Shown in pieces: positions 1 to 10,494 of a stretch of 64,000 nt of DNA. The notes beneath the pieces are model-generated. The model was not told the DNA's origin and did not search any database. It saw only the letters and a program-made list of their open reading frames with translations. The stretch spans positions 562,876 through 626,875 of the forward strand of contig NW_011887307.1 in the NCBI RefSeq assembly GCF_000151315.2. The letters are read 5' to 3'. This DNA comes from Capsaspora owczarzaki ATCC 30864 (lineage: Eukaryota; Opisthokonta; Filasterea). The translations under genes and the position numbers were made by a program. Every line of letters begins with the position of its first letter. Positions within the stretch are counted from its first letter, which is position 1.

Positions 1-294
1 CTTATTCTTATGCATGCTGCTCGATTCCCCCCCCCCCGCTCTCCTCCCCCCTCTCTTGTTGACCCACTACTCGCCACTCTGTTGATTATTGGGAGCAGGT
101 TCGCCTGCTCGCCCACCTTGCCGCCCCCGAGTCTCCCCCGTTGCTTTTCCCCCTTCAACACCACCTCTGTCGATGCTTCGAGTAATAATATATCTTGTTT
201 AGTTAAAGTTGAAATCCAAGAAAAAAAAAAACAATTATTTGTGTCCACACCTTTCGAGCATTGGAATTCGATGCTGGCACGATCAGAGCAAACA
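1..294. other. Noncoding left edge
   Basis: This is the region downstream of the RPF1 stop codon. It is rich in C and pyrimidine runs near position 30 and has an A run near 220. I see no gene in it. Confidence 0.5.
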
Positions 295-2216
295 TTACAA
301 GAAGAAGCGTCGTCGACTTGTGTCCATTTCTCCACGCTGCAATAGTAGGAGTTGTGCATCAGAGTGAGACCATGTCCAAGGAGCATGCAACAGTGCCTCC
401 TCCCACCGGCCCCACAAACTTGTTCACCCCATTCAGTACGCACCTTATGTGTCCACTCGTACTCGCCGTACTTGGCGTCAAATGTGCCTTTTTGCAGGGA
501 TCGCAGCTTAAGCGTAAATCGGGGCCCAATCTCCTGGAGACCCACTTTTTGGGCATTGCGGAAAATGTAGCGATGGTGGCGGAAGAAGATGAAGTCACGC
601 TGATTGTGGAAGGTGATGACACGGCGACCCACAAACTCTGGATCGTGCGGGAAAAGTGTGGCAAACATGCGACCAACGGTGTGGCCCAATCGAGTATTGA
701 AGTTGTTGAGCACAAGTTCCGGTCGATGGTCGCTCGAGCGCGCGTGGTTCTAACGAAACGAAGCCAGGTAGAATCACGGAAGGGAAAAAGATCAACCGCC
801 ACAGTCAGCAACGTGCGATCGAAGGAAGCAAAAAACACAGGGGTGCAAATCGTTCATCACAAAGTCCTCCTACTCGAATAGTTTTGGCAATCTGAATACT
901 GCTGAGCTTGAAGTGGGCCGTGGGTCCGTCAGGAAGGTGTGTAATGATAAGACCATCTGAAAACGAGAGAAATGCGTATGGTGAGAATTCCAAGCCCGGC
1001 GCAAGCAAAAAAAAAAAAATGTGGATTGCGACCACATCCTTCCTGAAGCAACGACAAACACCGCCTCCAACGTGCACCGAGGGCTGCATCCATACCGGCT
1101 TCTTTGTTGTTCTCGTTGATGAGCATCACGTCTGTAAACTCGCGATTTTTGGCAAACTCAATGATTTGCTTCAAGTCAAACTTTTGGCGGGGAACGTAGG
1201 TGGCATTGGGAATGGCCGTGACAAGGTCTTGCACAAACTTGAACGTTTCCTAGAGTGAGAGAGAGTGAAATGGTAGCCCGCGATGCAGTGAGAACAACTG
1301 AAGCAAAAGTCGAAATGCAAAATCGACAAAAAAAAAAAAAAAAAAAGGGCAATCACATCAAACCCTGGGTTGCCTTACGCCAACGGGCTTGATGCTCGTT
1401 GTAATGAGCAGCTTCGGGAGTGTTTCGCCGTTAAAGTAGTTGGCAAACTCGTCCATGGCTTCGTCCTCAACGACCTGAATTGGAAACCGAAAATTTGGGA
1501 CCAAACAGCTGAGCGCCTGGCATCAATCCACTGCATCATTGAAGCCAAGCTTCTTGTTCTTTCTGGTTTCACGAAGCCTCACCTCCTGGTCGTCGGGATT
1601 GACGATCGTCTCATCAAACTCGCGCGTGCTTTCAATGGTCTTTGGGACTTCCTTTGGCGGCGCCTGGTTGCAGTTTCAACGATCAACAAACCCCAACCCG
1701 CCCGGCGCCAAAAGACACGTACGAGCAAGAATCAATGTGACAATAGAATGAGATGGTGAGTTGAAGGAGGCAGGTCAGCTTGGAAGACTTGGCGCTGCAG
1801 GAGGCACTGACTGAGCGCCACATGGTGCTGCACGACTGTTGCAACCTCGTTCGACGCACACTCATTCACACACACATTCACACACATTCACACGCCTCCT
1901 CTCATTCTTTCTTTGGTGCACGTACCGCGTCTCCGAGTTGACGGCGCTCGGCTAGCTTCTGGTCGCGCTCCTTTCGACGAGCGACCGACTTGTCGTGCTT
2001 GAGCTGCTTGTACAAGTCCTTCTTGAGCGTCTTGCACTTCATGTCTGCGAGCATCTGCTGCCGAGCTGCAAAGGGGTTGTCGACACTCGCACTCGCACTC
2101 GCATCGGTGGCGGCATCGGTGGACGGCAGCGGCTCGGGAGCGGTCTTCTTGAAGCTCTTGCCAGCCTTGGCCGCGGCAGCAGCAGGCGTCGACAGTCCAG
2201 CCGAGCTTTTGGGCAT
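295..2216 (-). CDS. RPF1: Ribosome production factor 1 (Brix domain)
   Basis: RPF1 is a nucleolar Brix-domain protein that brings the 5S RNP into pre-60S ribosomes in yeast and animals. Seven exons can be read on the minus strand: 2216-1926, 1663-1583, 1474-1379, 1249-1096, 956-874, 749-444 and 336-295. All have GT-AG introns, and together they give 350 residues, almost the human length. Family motifs follow in order: [118 protein letters not shown], and the tail [10 protein letters not shown]. These separate it from the related Brix protein IMP4. The N-terminus is alanine/serine-rich and then basic. The last exon is only 42 nt. It lies 156 bp downstream of adenosine kinase on the same strand. 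Confidence 0.95.
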
Positions 2217-2372
2217 TATTGCTTTGGAAAAGAAAGAATGAACAAAAAGGGAGAATGAGATTGAGTCGTTCTATTTGTTCAACGATCACAAACAAAAAAA
2301 GTGGGGTGGGGTGGTGGAAATGGGTTTAAAATGCATCAAAAATGAAAGCCGCAAGCAGGGAACACAAACAAG

Positions 2373-3682
2373 TTAAGCAGAGAAAGCAGGGACCGGGGGA
2401 TAGGTGCAGCCAGAGCGACGAATGACCTCTTGGGCGGCATAGGTGCCTGCGCCGACACATTGGGCAATGGAGGCGTTGGCAACATACTGGCTGAGGAAGC
2501 CACCGACGAACGCATCGCCGGCGCCGTTGGTGTCGACAATTTGGTCGGCGGGGATGGCCGGGACGGCGTGCTCGGTAATCTCACCGTTGTGCAGGACCAC
2601 GACGGGGTGGAGGCCGTGGGTGAAGACGACGGTGCGCGGGCGAGCAGTGTTGACCTTGGGGAGGGCAGCGGTGCGGCGAGCAATCTCCTTGAGGTCGGTG
2701 GTTTCCCAGTTGTTGGCCTTGGCCCATGCCTCAGCCTCGGTTTCGTTGCCAAAGAGAATGTCCCAGTAAGGCGAGACAGTGTCGAGGTTGGCCTTGAAGA
2801 ACTGGCAGAGGAAAGGCGCGGCCAGGTTCATGGTGAAGACCTTGTTGGTGGCGGCGGCGTGCTTGCCAATCTCGAGAGCGCTCTCGGTGGACACGGTCAG
2901 GAAGAAGGAAGCCGAGTAGTACACGCGGGCCTGCTCAACAAGCGCCCAGACAGCCTCGCTCTTGAGGTGCTCAATCTTGTACTTTTCAGCGGCGGCGAGG
3001 TGGGCGACGAGCGAGCGCTCAATGCCAGTCACCAACACGGCGCACTTGCCAGAGGGAGTGGCGGCGTCGACGAGGTACTCGGCGCGGACACCGTCAGCCT
3101 CAGCGCATCGGCGGAGCTCAGCGCCGAAAGCGTCGTGGCCAATGCAGCCAATGTAGGTAGTGGCGCGGGGCTTTTGAAGCATCCACTGTTTGTGGGTGTT
3201 GCGTTTCGATCAAATGCGGAGTGTTGGGTTGTTGTTGAGTGCTGTGACGAAACATGGGCAACATCCCTTCGAAAAAAAAAAACAAAAAAAAAAACAAAAA
3301 ACGACGAGCAATGATTGTCAATACCTGAGCAACGCGGATGCTGTTCTGGGTGGCACCGCCAGCCACGTACTCGACCTTGAACTTTTCAATCATCTCCGAG
3401 TACCTATGGAGTAAGAATGACAAACAGACCACAATCACTGTCAGCCGGCCAGAACAACTGCTTGAAGCGAGAAGTGGTGTTTTTTGCGTCGTACAGGTTG
3501 ACGTGCTCCTCAGTGGCAAGGATGGCATCGTTCGACTTGAGGTTGTACCTGTGATCACGAAGCAAAAAGGCGAATCGAACAAACTCAAAAATGAGTCATT
3601 GAATCCGATCTCCAACCAACTCAAACATTTCAAAATTCACAAGAAATTCAACAAAATCCCAAAAATCCCAAAAATCAGAATC

Positions 3683-3734
<52 letters not shown>

Positions 3735-4033
3735 CGGCATTGTTGGCACATGGTTCCACATGGATTGTTCAATGGCCCGCGAATGCAGCACAGTCACACC
3801 CGTTCTGCAGCTGACACAAGAGCAACGTCAAGGCAGCACATTGACTTGGATTTGGACTGCAAAACAAGCCACACACCACAGACGGATTCCAACAACGAAG
3901 AGCCACAGATAAAAGCAAAAAAGAGAATCCATCGCTCGACTCACTTGGCAAGGAGCGCGGCGTCGACGTGGGCGCTGATGTCGAGCAGCGGGTTGCCAAT
4001 GCCAAGAAGGACGCCTTCGGTGATGGAGGACAT
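2373..4033 (-). CDS. ADK: Adenosine kinase
   Basis: This PfkB-family kinase phosphorylates adenosine to AMP in purine salvage. It has four exons: 4033-3945, 3548-3495, 3403-3325 and 3185-2373. They give 344 residues, the size of short-form human ADK. It begins MSSITEGVLLGIGNPLLDIS. Other family blocks are FKVEYVAGGATQNSIRVAQ, GCIGHDAFG, FGNETEAEAWA, and the catalytic loop DTNGAGDAFVGGFLSQ, which holds the anion-hole glycines and the base Asp. The first intron is about 400 nt and contains a 50-base A run, which is T in the transcript. The donor of exon 2 was chosen at 3495 because it keeps the frame and matches the family spacing into YSEMIEKFKVEY. No key residue is missing. Confidence 0.96.
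3684..3733. repeat. 50-base poly(A) tract in ADK intron 1
   Basis: An uninterrupted run of A, equal to poly(T) in the ADK transcript. It is the longest homopolymer in the window and a likely spot for assembly length error. Confidence 0.95.
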
Positions 4034-4366
4034 GGGTGCGGGGGAGGTTGACTGTTGAGGTCTGTCACGAGACGAAATCCAGAAAGAGACAAGAATCAGT
4101 GAGTGAGTGTGAAAGGGACCAAACCGAACTGTGGCTGCGACGCTAAAAACAACAAACTGTTATAAACGACTGACACAAACATTTGATCAGACGTAAAAAC
4201 TATTGGTTATTGGATTGCTTGAAAGCCGAGTGGAGTGTGGAGCAGGGGAGCGGAGGGGGGGGGGCTAATGGGGGTATGATTGAAAAAGAGTAAAAATACA
4301 AAAAGCGAAAACCACTTGCACAAAAAACACAAAAACCGGGGTCAAGGGGGGCCCCAAAACGACGGC
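4034..4366. other. Intergenic ADK / ataxin-2
   Basis: About 330 bp between the ATXN2 stop and the ADK start, both genes on the minus strand. It contains a G run near 4255 and should hold the ADK promoter. No gene is visible. Confidence 0.5.
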
Positions 4367-6329
4367 TTAGGCCTTGTTGGCACCAGGCTTGTCAGTGGAG
4401 GCGCCAGGGCCGCTGTGAGCACGCCGGGAGGGTGCTGAAGGGGACGATGGCGAATTGGAGCCGTCCATCAGCGGTTGCCCGTCCAGTTGCATTGGACGCA
4501 TGCCTGTCATTGCATCAAGCAAGGATACAGCAAATGAGTCCGAGGGTGGGCGATGCAGAAAAAAACAAACAAACAACAACACGGCAGCAGTCAACCCCAC
4601 AAAGCTGCAAAGTCGACAGCACAACTCACCTGGCATCATTGGAATATTGCCCTGCATGAGCATCATGTGATGCATCGGATCATAGCCTTGGGGGAAGCCA
4701 CCCGGGAAAACCATGTTTGGTCCGAACGGCATGACAAGATTTGGCGCAAAGTCGCCGGGATACATCAGGTTTGGATCGGGCTGCAGAGCAAACGGCTGCA
4801 TGGCTGGTCCCATGAACGGGACGTGCATACCGGGCATCGGAGGCAAGAACGGCATGCCCATCTGTTGCTGAAGATGGTGTGGTCCATGCTGCTGCTGCTG
4901 CTGCTGCTGGTGATGGCCAAAGTTGCCTTGGTTGTGATGGTGCTGACCATGATGGTGACCGTGGTGGTGTTGCTGGTGATGGTGAGACTGGTGCTGGTGG
5001 TGAGAATGGTGCTGCTGGTGCTGTGGTGCAGGGACGGATGCGTCGCCACCTGGCGTGAACACTGCCGCCTCTGGGTTGAACTTGAAGGCTGGAGCTTTGG
5101 GATTGAGCTTGGACTTTGGCTTGTCTGTGGCAGCTGCAGTCGTGGACTTTGCAGCACCGGCGTCATCGGTGGAGGCTGCTGTGGCCGCTGGAGTGGACGA
5201 GGCTGTGGAAGCAGAAGTAGCGGCGGGTGCGGGCACAGTGGCATCGGCAGCTGGCGCAGGCGCCTTGTCTGATGCGGCGCCTGCCGAGGGTGACACCGAT
5301 TTGGGCACCTCAGCATCAGCGGCAGCTTGTGGTGAGGAGGGCTTGCTTTGCTGCGAAGGAGAGCCTGCTCGCAGCGCCGGCGGACGGTAACGATCAGTGT
5401 CGCCAGACTTGCGCGACTTGTCAGCCGGGTCGGCTCGCTTGACATCCGAGTACAAGGTTGCTTCATCGCTCTCGTTTGCTGCAGGTTGCAGTCATAGTCA
5501 CAAGCAGAAAAAAAAGGGAAGGGAGGGGGGAGAGAACATAAAAGCACTCCAAGTGAGAAATCCTCAAACATGATAAACAAAAAAGCGGCCCCGGAAACAA
5601 CCCATCATACTCACCAAACAACTGGTTGCGATCCTCGCGCTGTGCAGTGGTAGTGGCGGTCGAACCCAGGATCTCGCGCTCCTTCTGCTCGGCAAACTCA
5701 CGCATCTCGGACGTGACATGCTTCGGCAAGGGGACCGTGTACAGCTCCTCCTTGAAGTCGGTCTTGACACCGTAGAGGCTCTCGTTGGTTCGGAACATTT
5801 CGTTCGCGTCCCAGGAGGTGGCATTGCCCATCGATTCGAGCCCGCCAGTCTTGTCGTCGCCGCCAGACCAGGCGACCCACTGTTTATCGGTGCGCTTCAG
5901 ATCACCGCTAATCTCCGTGTCGGTTTGGAACTTGCCCGAGACAACGGGGCCGCGATGCGCATACGACAGGTCAATGTCTGCCACAAACAGCTGCAAGCAA
6001 AGAGAGAGAGAGAGAGAGAGAGAAAAAAAAAGGCGCCCAAAACCAACACAGTCAGACAAAGAGCAGTCACCACAACCAAAACAAGTCACAAAAAGGTTCA
6101 ACGACGTACTTCGACAAAATCAGCGGCGGGAATATCAAGCTTGGTCACAAGGGTAGGACGCGTCGACGGGGGAGTGGGCTGAGCACCGTTCGCGGGAACA
6201 GTGGGGACTGTGCGGGCGGCGCGAAGCGACACGGCAAGGCCAGCCTTTTCGGAAGTCGTGGAGACAAGCACACCGTAGTAGATCTGGGTCTTGGTACGGA
6301 CCTGAGCAGGACAAAGCCCGCGCAAACAC

Positions 6330-6360
<31 letters not shown>

Positions 6361-6901
6361 TCAGACGGGTTGATCTGGAGAGTACAAGTCTGAACAACAC
6401 AAGTTGAGCGAGCGGCACGATGCAGCGCAATCGACCTACGTAGACAGGAAGACCGGTCAGGCAGCTCGAAAAGTGGGCAATGCGATCAACAGGCGGCGCG
6501 GCGTCGTTGACAGGAGTGGATGGCTTGGGAGATGCGACGCCGCTCTTGGGGCCAGCCGCCCCACCTGTCGCCTTCGATGGTCCGTTGGCAGAGGCAGAGG
6601 CAGAGGCAGAGGCAGAGGCGGAGGCGCTCTTGCCCACCGCTTGCGAGTAGTTGAGCGTGTTGCTGCCCGACTTTTTGGCGCCAGAGTTGGCGGCCGTACC
6701 AGCGGCGGCGGCATTCGGGCTGCCAGATCTGCATCCAATCCCACCCACAAGCAACAAAAAAGCCAAACAAGGACATCAAGGACAACAGTCAGCGACGGCA
6801 CAAGCCACGGATCCAGCACATGTTGAGATCGCAGCAAGAAAACAAGCACAGCAACCGCACCGTGGGGCTGGGGAGGAACTCTTGGAGACTGGCGATGACA
6901 T
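4367..6901 (-). CDS. ATXN2: Ataxin-2 / Pbp1 homologue
   Basis: Ataxin-2 proteins bind mRNA and poly(A)-binding protein and act in stress granules and translation control. Six exons (6901-6861, 6728-6440, 6301-6110, 5990-5615, 5478-4630, 4503-4367) give 627 residues. An Lsm-type SM-ATX region covers about residues 70-190 (TGLPVYVRTKTQIYYGVLVS, then ADFVELFVADIDLSY). An LsmAD region follows (SWDANEMFRTNESLYGVKTD, EELYTVPLPKH). Around residue 420 is a PAM2 motif, KLNPKAPAFKFNPEA, which binds the MLLE domain of PABP. The rest is low complexity: Ala/Ser repeats near the N-terminus, an Ala/Pro stretch, then a His/Gln-rich stretch. The start is an ATG in a 41-nt exon; its phase (CG|A) fits exon 2. 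Human ATXN2 is about twice as long, mostly through disordered sequence. Confidence 0.92.
6001..6023. repeat. (AG)n microsatellite in ATXN2 intron
   Basis: About 11 AG units followed by an A run. It reads as a pyrimidine (CT) tract in the transcript, close to the acceptor of exon 4. Confidence 0.9.
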
Positions 6902-6947
6902 GATGGAAGAGGATGATGGCTTGGTGCTGAGAGGGCGAGAGGCAAGG

Positions 6948-6999
<52 letters not shown>

Positions 7000-7523
7000 A
7001 GAGAGGAAGCGAAGGGATTGGAAAGAGCAAAAAGAACACTACAAAATTTGGCGGGAAAAAGAAAAGAATGACTGCGTTTTTTTGTATTTGCGTTCAAGCT
7101 GCAAAGTCCGGTCGAACATGAATTGAAAAGGGGGAGATGGGGTTGAGACGAACGTTGATTGCGGCAACGGAGGAAAACGTTGGGAAGGTGCGAAAGCTCC
7201 GGCAGTTGGAGTTGATCTCGGTGCATCCCCTTTGGCTTCGCTGAGTTTCTGAACGGCCATGACGACGAACGTGCGTGTAACGCAAAAAAAGCCCTGTGAG
7301 CATCCCCGTGCAGAGTACCCAAGATGCAGAACCCAATTTACGAAACGATTCATGAAAACACAGCAACGCCAGTTGCAATAATGCCTGGTTCAATTCAACA
7401 CTACTGGGTATAGTGAGACTCTCACATCCAAGAAGAAGAACACTCAATACAAGTAAACACGCGTGTACAAATGGACGACGAAGCGGCATCGAGGCACGAA
7501 TGTGCAAGGCCGATAAAAGTTCT
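6902..7523. other. Intergenic GT47 / ATXN2 with GA tract
   Basis: About 620 bp between the GT47 stop and the ATXN2 start. The part next to ATXN2 (6948-6996) is an imperfect GA repeat, so the ATXN2 leader or promoter is a long CT tract. I found no coding region. Confidence 0.5.
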
Positions 7524-9129
7524 TCATGGGAGGTGGCCACTCATGCGCAAAGTGCAATAACGATCTGCTAGCTCTCGAATAGCCATGCTGTACGCATTCA
7601 GCTGATACGCCTTCCGTCGCACCACGAGATCGGGGTCGGAGAGCGCAGCAGCGGTGGTGTGCAGCGCCTTGGAAGATTCGCCATAGTAGAACAGCTCTGC
7701 AATGGCGGCTATTCGCCGTTGACGCTCGCGGATAAACTCGACATCCAGGCTGAGCTTGTAGAGATACTCGAGGAAGGAGAATTTGTCGACCTGGGCGGTG
7801 GGGTACCGAATCACAATCGCATCCCAGTCTACATGATCGTAGTAGCCAAAGCGGAATCGCCGGTCAAACTGCACCGGAATGCATCCTGAAATGAGCGAAT
7901 CGTAAAAGCGCTGCGTCCACGGCGAGGTTCCGTGCGGTGCGGCGCAAAAGGTAAAGTTCTGGGTTCGTTTCGGGTAGAGGCTCGGGTCAGGGTCGTTGAT
8001 TTTGCTGGCGATGAGCACCTTGTCCCGGAAGAAGGCGGCCTGCTCCGAGTCGCCTTGCAGAGCCACTTTTAAACGACCCAAGGCTTGCCGCTGCTCGCGT
8101 AGGCCTGTATCGCCGAGGAACATGAACAGCATCGGACGATCTGCGAGGGGCTGGTGGTGAATCTTCATGTACGGTCCGAATCTATAATCCGCGCTTCCTG
8201 GAATCGTAAAATCCCTGCCGGCAAAGTATCCGCGCGGCCGAACGCTTTCTGACAGGAGTTTGGTGGCGTTGGAGTAAAAAGTGTTGATGGTCGCCGACGA
8301 ACTGGAACCCCAGAGAATATCGGTGATAAGGCCGAGTGAGCCGCCTCCCGGATTAATGATGAAATGGTCGTATCCATAACGCCGGCGAAAGTAGTCGTTC
8401 TTGACGTGGAGAATATCGATTGCATTGAGGAACGAGTCCGACTGGAGAACGTGCGGGCGATCGTGGATGGCAATCATGCAGCGACCCATGGCTGGGATGA
8501 AAAACATGTGTGCCTCTTCTGGATTGGTGGTGTAGTGAATGGAATTGACGACCCATGTCGGGAGCTCGGCCTCCTCTCGCCACATTGGAACGAGTGCTTT
8601 CACGCAGTTATGCGGCTCCATGTTCTTTATCATTTCAGTGTAGACGAAAATCTTGAGCACGCCAATGGGTGCGTCCCATTTGAATGGAACGGTCCTTGAC
8701 GGCACGCATTGGAGGCCTCCATGGGTGGAGAGCGAAGCCGTGTTCATGGCGTTGCGTTGGGAATCTTCGAAGGCCACGGTGTGCTCGTGCATGAGGCTCC
8801 GCAAGGCGGCTGCCGCGGGCGACATGGTTGCTGTTGGTTCTGGGGTGGCTAGCTCTGGAGCCTGTGTTGGCGCGCTGTCTGTGAGGTTGCTCCCAGAGGG
8901 GCACGGAGACGGAGAGGGAGACAGAGGGCGGGGAGCTGGACCTTGGTTGTCTGCTGCGGGTAACCTGCGTATGAGTCGGTTAGCACCTAGCAGGCCTGTT
9001 CCAACAACCACCGTCTTACAAGCCTACCAACATAGCAACTCACAATAACGACCGCTCCGTCCAGACCAGAGCGAGCACCAGCGCCAGCGCAACGACTGGC
9101 AGGACAAGGCGCCCCGACTCCTCTTTCAT
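7524..9129 (-). CDS. Exostosin-like (GT47) glycosyltransferase
   Basis: This is a predicted Golgi type II membrane glycosyltransferase of the exostosin (GT47) family. The acceptor and donor sugars cannot be told from sequence. There are two exons, 9129-9044 and 8964-7524, giving 508 residues. The first exon encodes a short basic tail and a hydrophobic signal anchor at about residues 8-22 (LVLPVVALALVLALVW). A Pro/Ser-rich stem follows. The catalytic part starts near LKIFVYTEM, and the GT47 C-terminal region contains CAAPHGTSPWTQRFYDSL, then SGCIPVQFDRRFRFGYYDHV. This C-terminal form looks more like plant GT47 enzymes than like animal EXT1/EXT2, and there is no GT64 domain. Its 5' end is divergent from RPB9. 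Confidence 0.88.
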
Positions 9130-9582
9130 GGAAAACAGTCCAACTTGTTCGTTGTTTTAGGGAGAGAGAAGACTGCGGGCCTCGTGAAACAGTAGCTCAA
9201 GTGTGTGAAGCACACTACATTCGCCATCACTTTGAGCAATCCAAGCCGGAAGAAATAAACAGCACGTAAACTTTTGTCCTGCTCGTTCTTTCGTTTTCTC
9301 GGGCTTTCAAACTTGATACGTCGATTATTTAGCTCGTGGATAATTCGGCTTACAAGTGCAATGTTCATGTAAGTCTGAATCGTCGCTCGTTTTCAGTGGA
9401 GTCAAGTCAAACCAACTTTCTCAAAAGGTGCTTCTTGACAAGTTGATTTATTGGCTTCCAGCTTCTTCCAGTCCATGCAGATGCCATTCCTCGAATTGCA
9501 CTTCCTCGTCTGAGTCTATCGATTCGTTTCATGTTCTCAGATTGATTCTCAGTCGGTCAGTCTTGCTTCTTTTCCTCACAAA
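9130..9582. promoter_or_regulatory. Divergent spacer GT47 / RPB9
   Basis: A 453-bp region between two divergent start codons. It should hold both promoters. No clear TATA box or coding region was recognised. Confidence 0.45.
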
Positions 9583-10173
9583 TGTCTGGTGCAATCAAGT
9601 TCTGTTCTGAATGGTAACCCACCGGATCCCACCGAGTGCTCTCATCGGGTTGTCTTGGTTTTGTGAGAAGCGAGGATTCGTAGCAATTGAGGACGGGACA
9701 GGGAAGAGGGACGTAGGCGAGAAGGCAAACCAGAGATCTCTCTGCCGTTGCATTGGTGCACTTCTTCTTGCTCCATGCGTGCCTGCCTCATGATGCTGAT
9801 GCTGATGATGATGATGATGATGATGATGACTATGACGATGATGACACTCAACAGCAATAACATGCTCTACCCGGCGGAGGACCGGTCGACCAGCACGCTC
9901 ATGTACCGCTGCAGGAACTGCGACTCGACCGAGGAAGCCGAGTCGTCCCGCGTCTACCTCCACTCGAACAAGCAGTCGATGAAGGACGATGTCAGCCGCA
10001 TTCTGTCAGACGTCGCGATGGATCCGACGCTGCCACGCACGCACGACCAGCCGTGCGCAAAGTGCGGCCAGGCAGAGGCCGTCTTCTTCCAGGCTCAGAT
10101 GCGCCGCGCAACGTCAGGCATGCAGAACTTTTACGTGTGTTGCAACTGCGGCGAGCGTTGGTCGCAGACATAA
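9583..10173 (+). CDS. RPB9: RNA polymerase II subunit RPB9
   Basis: RPB9 is a small two-zinc-ribbon subunit of RNA polymerase II involved in start-site choice, fidelity and cleavage with TFIIS. Exon 1 (9583-9614) encodes MSGAIKFCSE and ends inside a Cys codon. Exon 2 (9855-10173) completes it and continues NNMLYPAEDR. Total length is 116 residues; the family is about 120-125. The N-terminal ribbon has CSEC and CRNC. The C-terminal ribbon has CAKCGQAEAVFFQAQMRRA and CCNCGERW, with the family linker DPTLPRT between. The intron ends in a long ATG/ATGATG repeat that is open in frame with exon 2; this would give a false Met-rich start, so the true start is the upstream exon. Confidence 0.95.
9790..9845. 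repeat. (ATG)n/(TGA)n repeat in RPB9 intron
   Basis: An imperfect trinucleotide repeat just before the exon 2 acceptor. It is open in the RPB9 frame but is intronic, because the zinc ribbon needs the upstream exon. Confidence 0.85.
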
Positions 10174-10494
10174 AAGCGCCCGGCCCAAAAAGCCAACAAC
10201 CAACAAGCAACAACCCCTCTATTAGTCTCGTTCCTGTTAACCGATTGCTGCCTTCCCTTCCTTCTCTCACCCCTAGTTTGTACAATAGCATAGATTCTAA
10301 TTGAGTGTTTTGGTTTGTTTGATATTTTCGTATTCTCTCTGAGCTGGCGTTGAATCCAGGAAGCGGATTTGCAAGTTTGTATTTTTTTTTTTGTTGATAA
10401 ATTCATGGAGCGCCAACTTCAAAGGCAGTCAGGCAGCCAACAATGGGGCAAAAGAGTAGCTTGGTGTGTTTTTGCGTGTTTGTGGTGTCTGTTG
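10174..10494. other. Convergent spacer RPB9 / GCDH
   Basis: 321 bp holding the 3' ends of two converging genes. No gene is seen. Confidence 0.5.

Noticed and set aside
295-2216. IMP4 identity for the Brix protein
   Set aside because: The linker and C-terminal motifs ([22 protein letters not shown]) and length match RPF1, not IMP4.
2430-3314. Antisense open frame opposite adenosine kinase
   Set aside because: It is a shadow of the conserved ADK exon.
9748-9854. Met-rich open start upstream of the RPB9 zinc ribbons
   Set aside because: It comes from an ATG/TGA microsatellite inside the intron. The true N-terminus, with the CSEC pair, is in the exon at 9583-9614.
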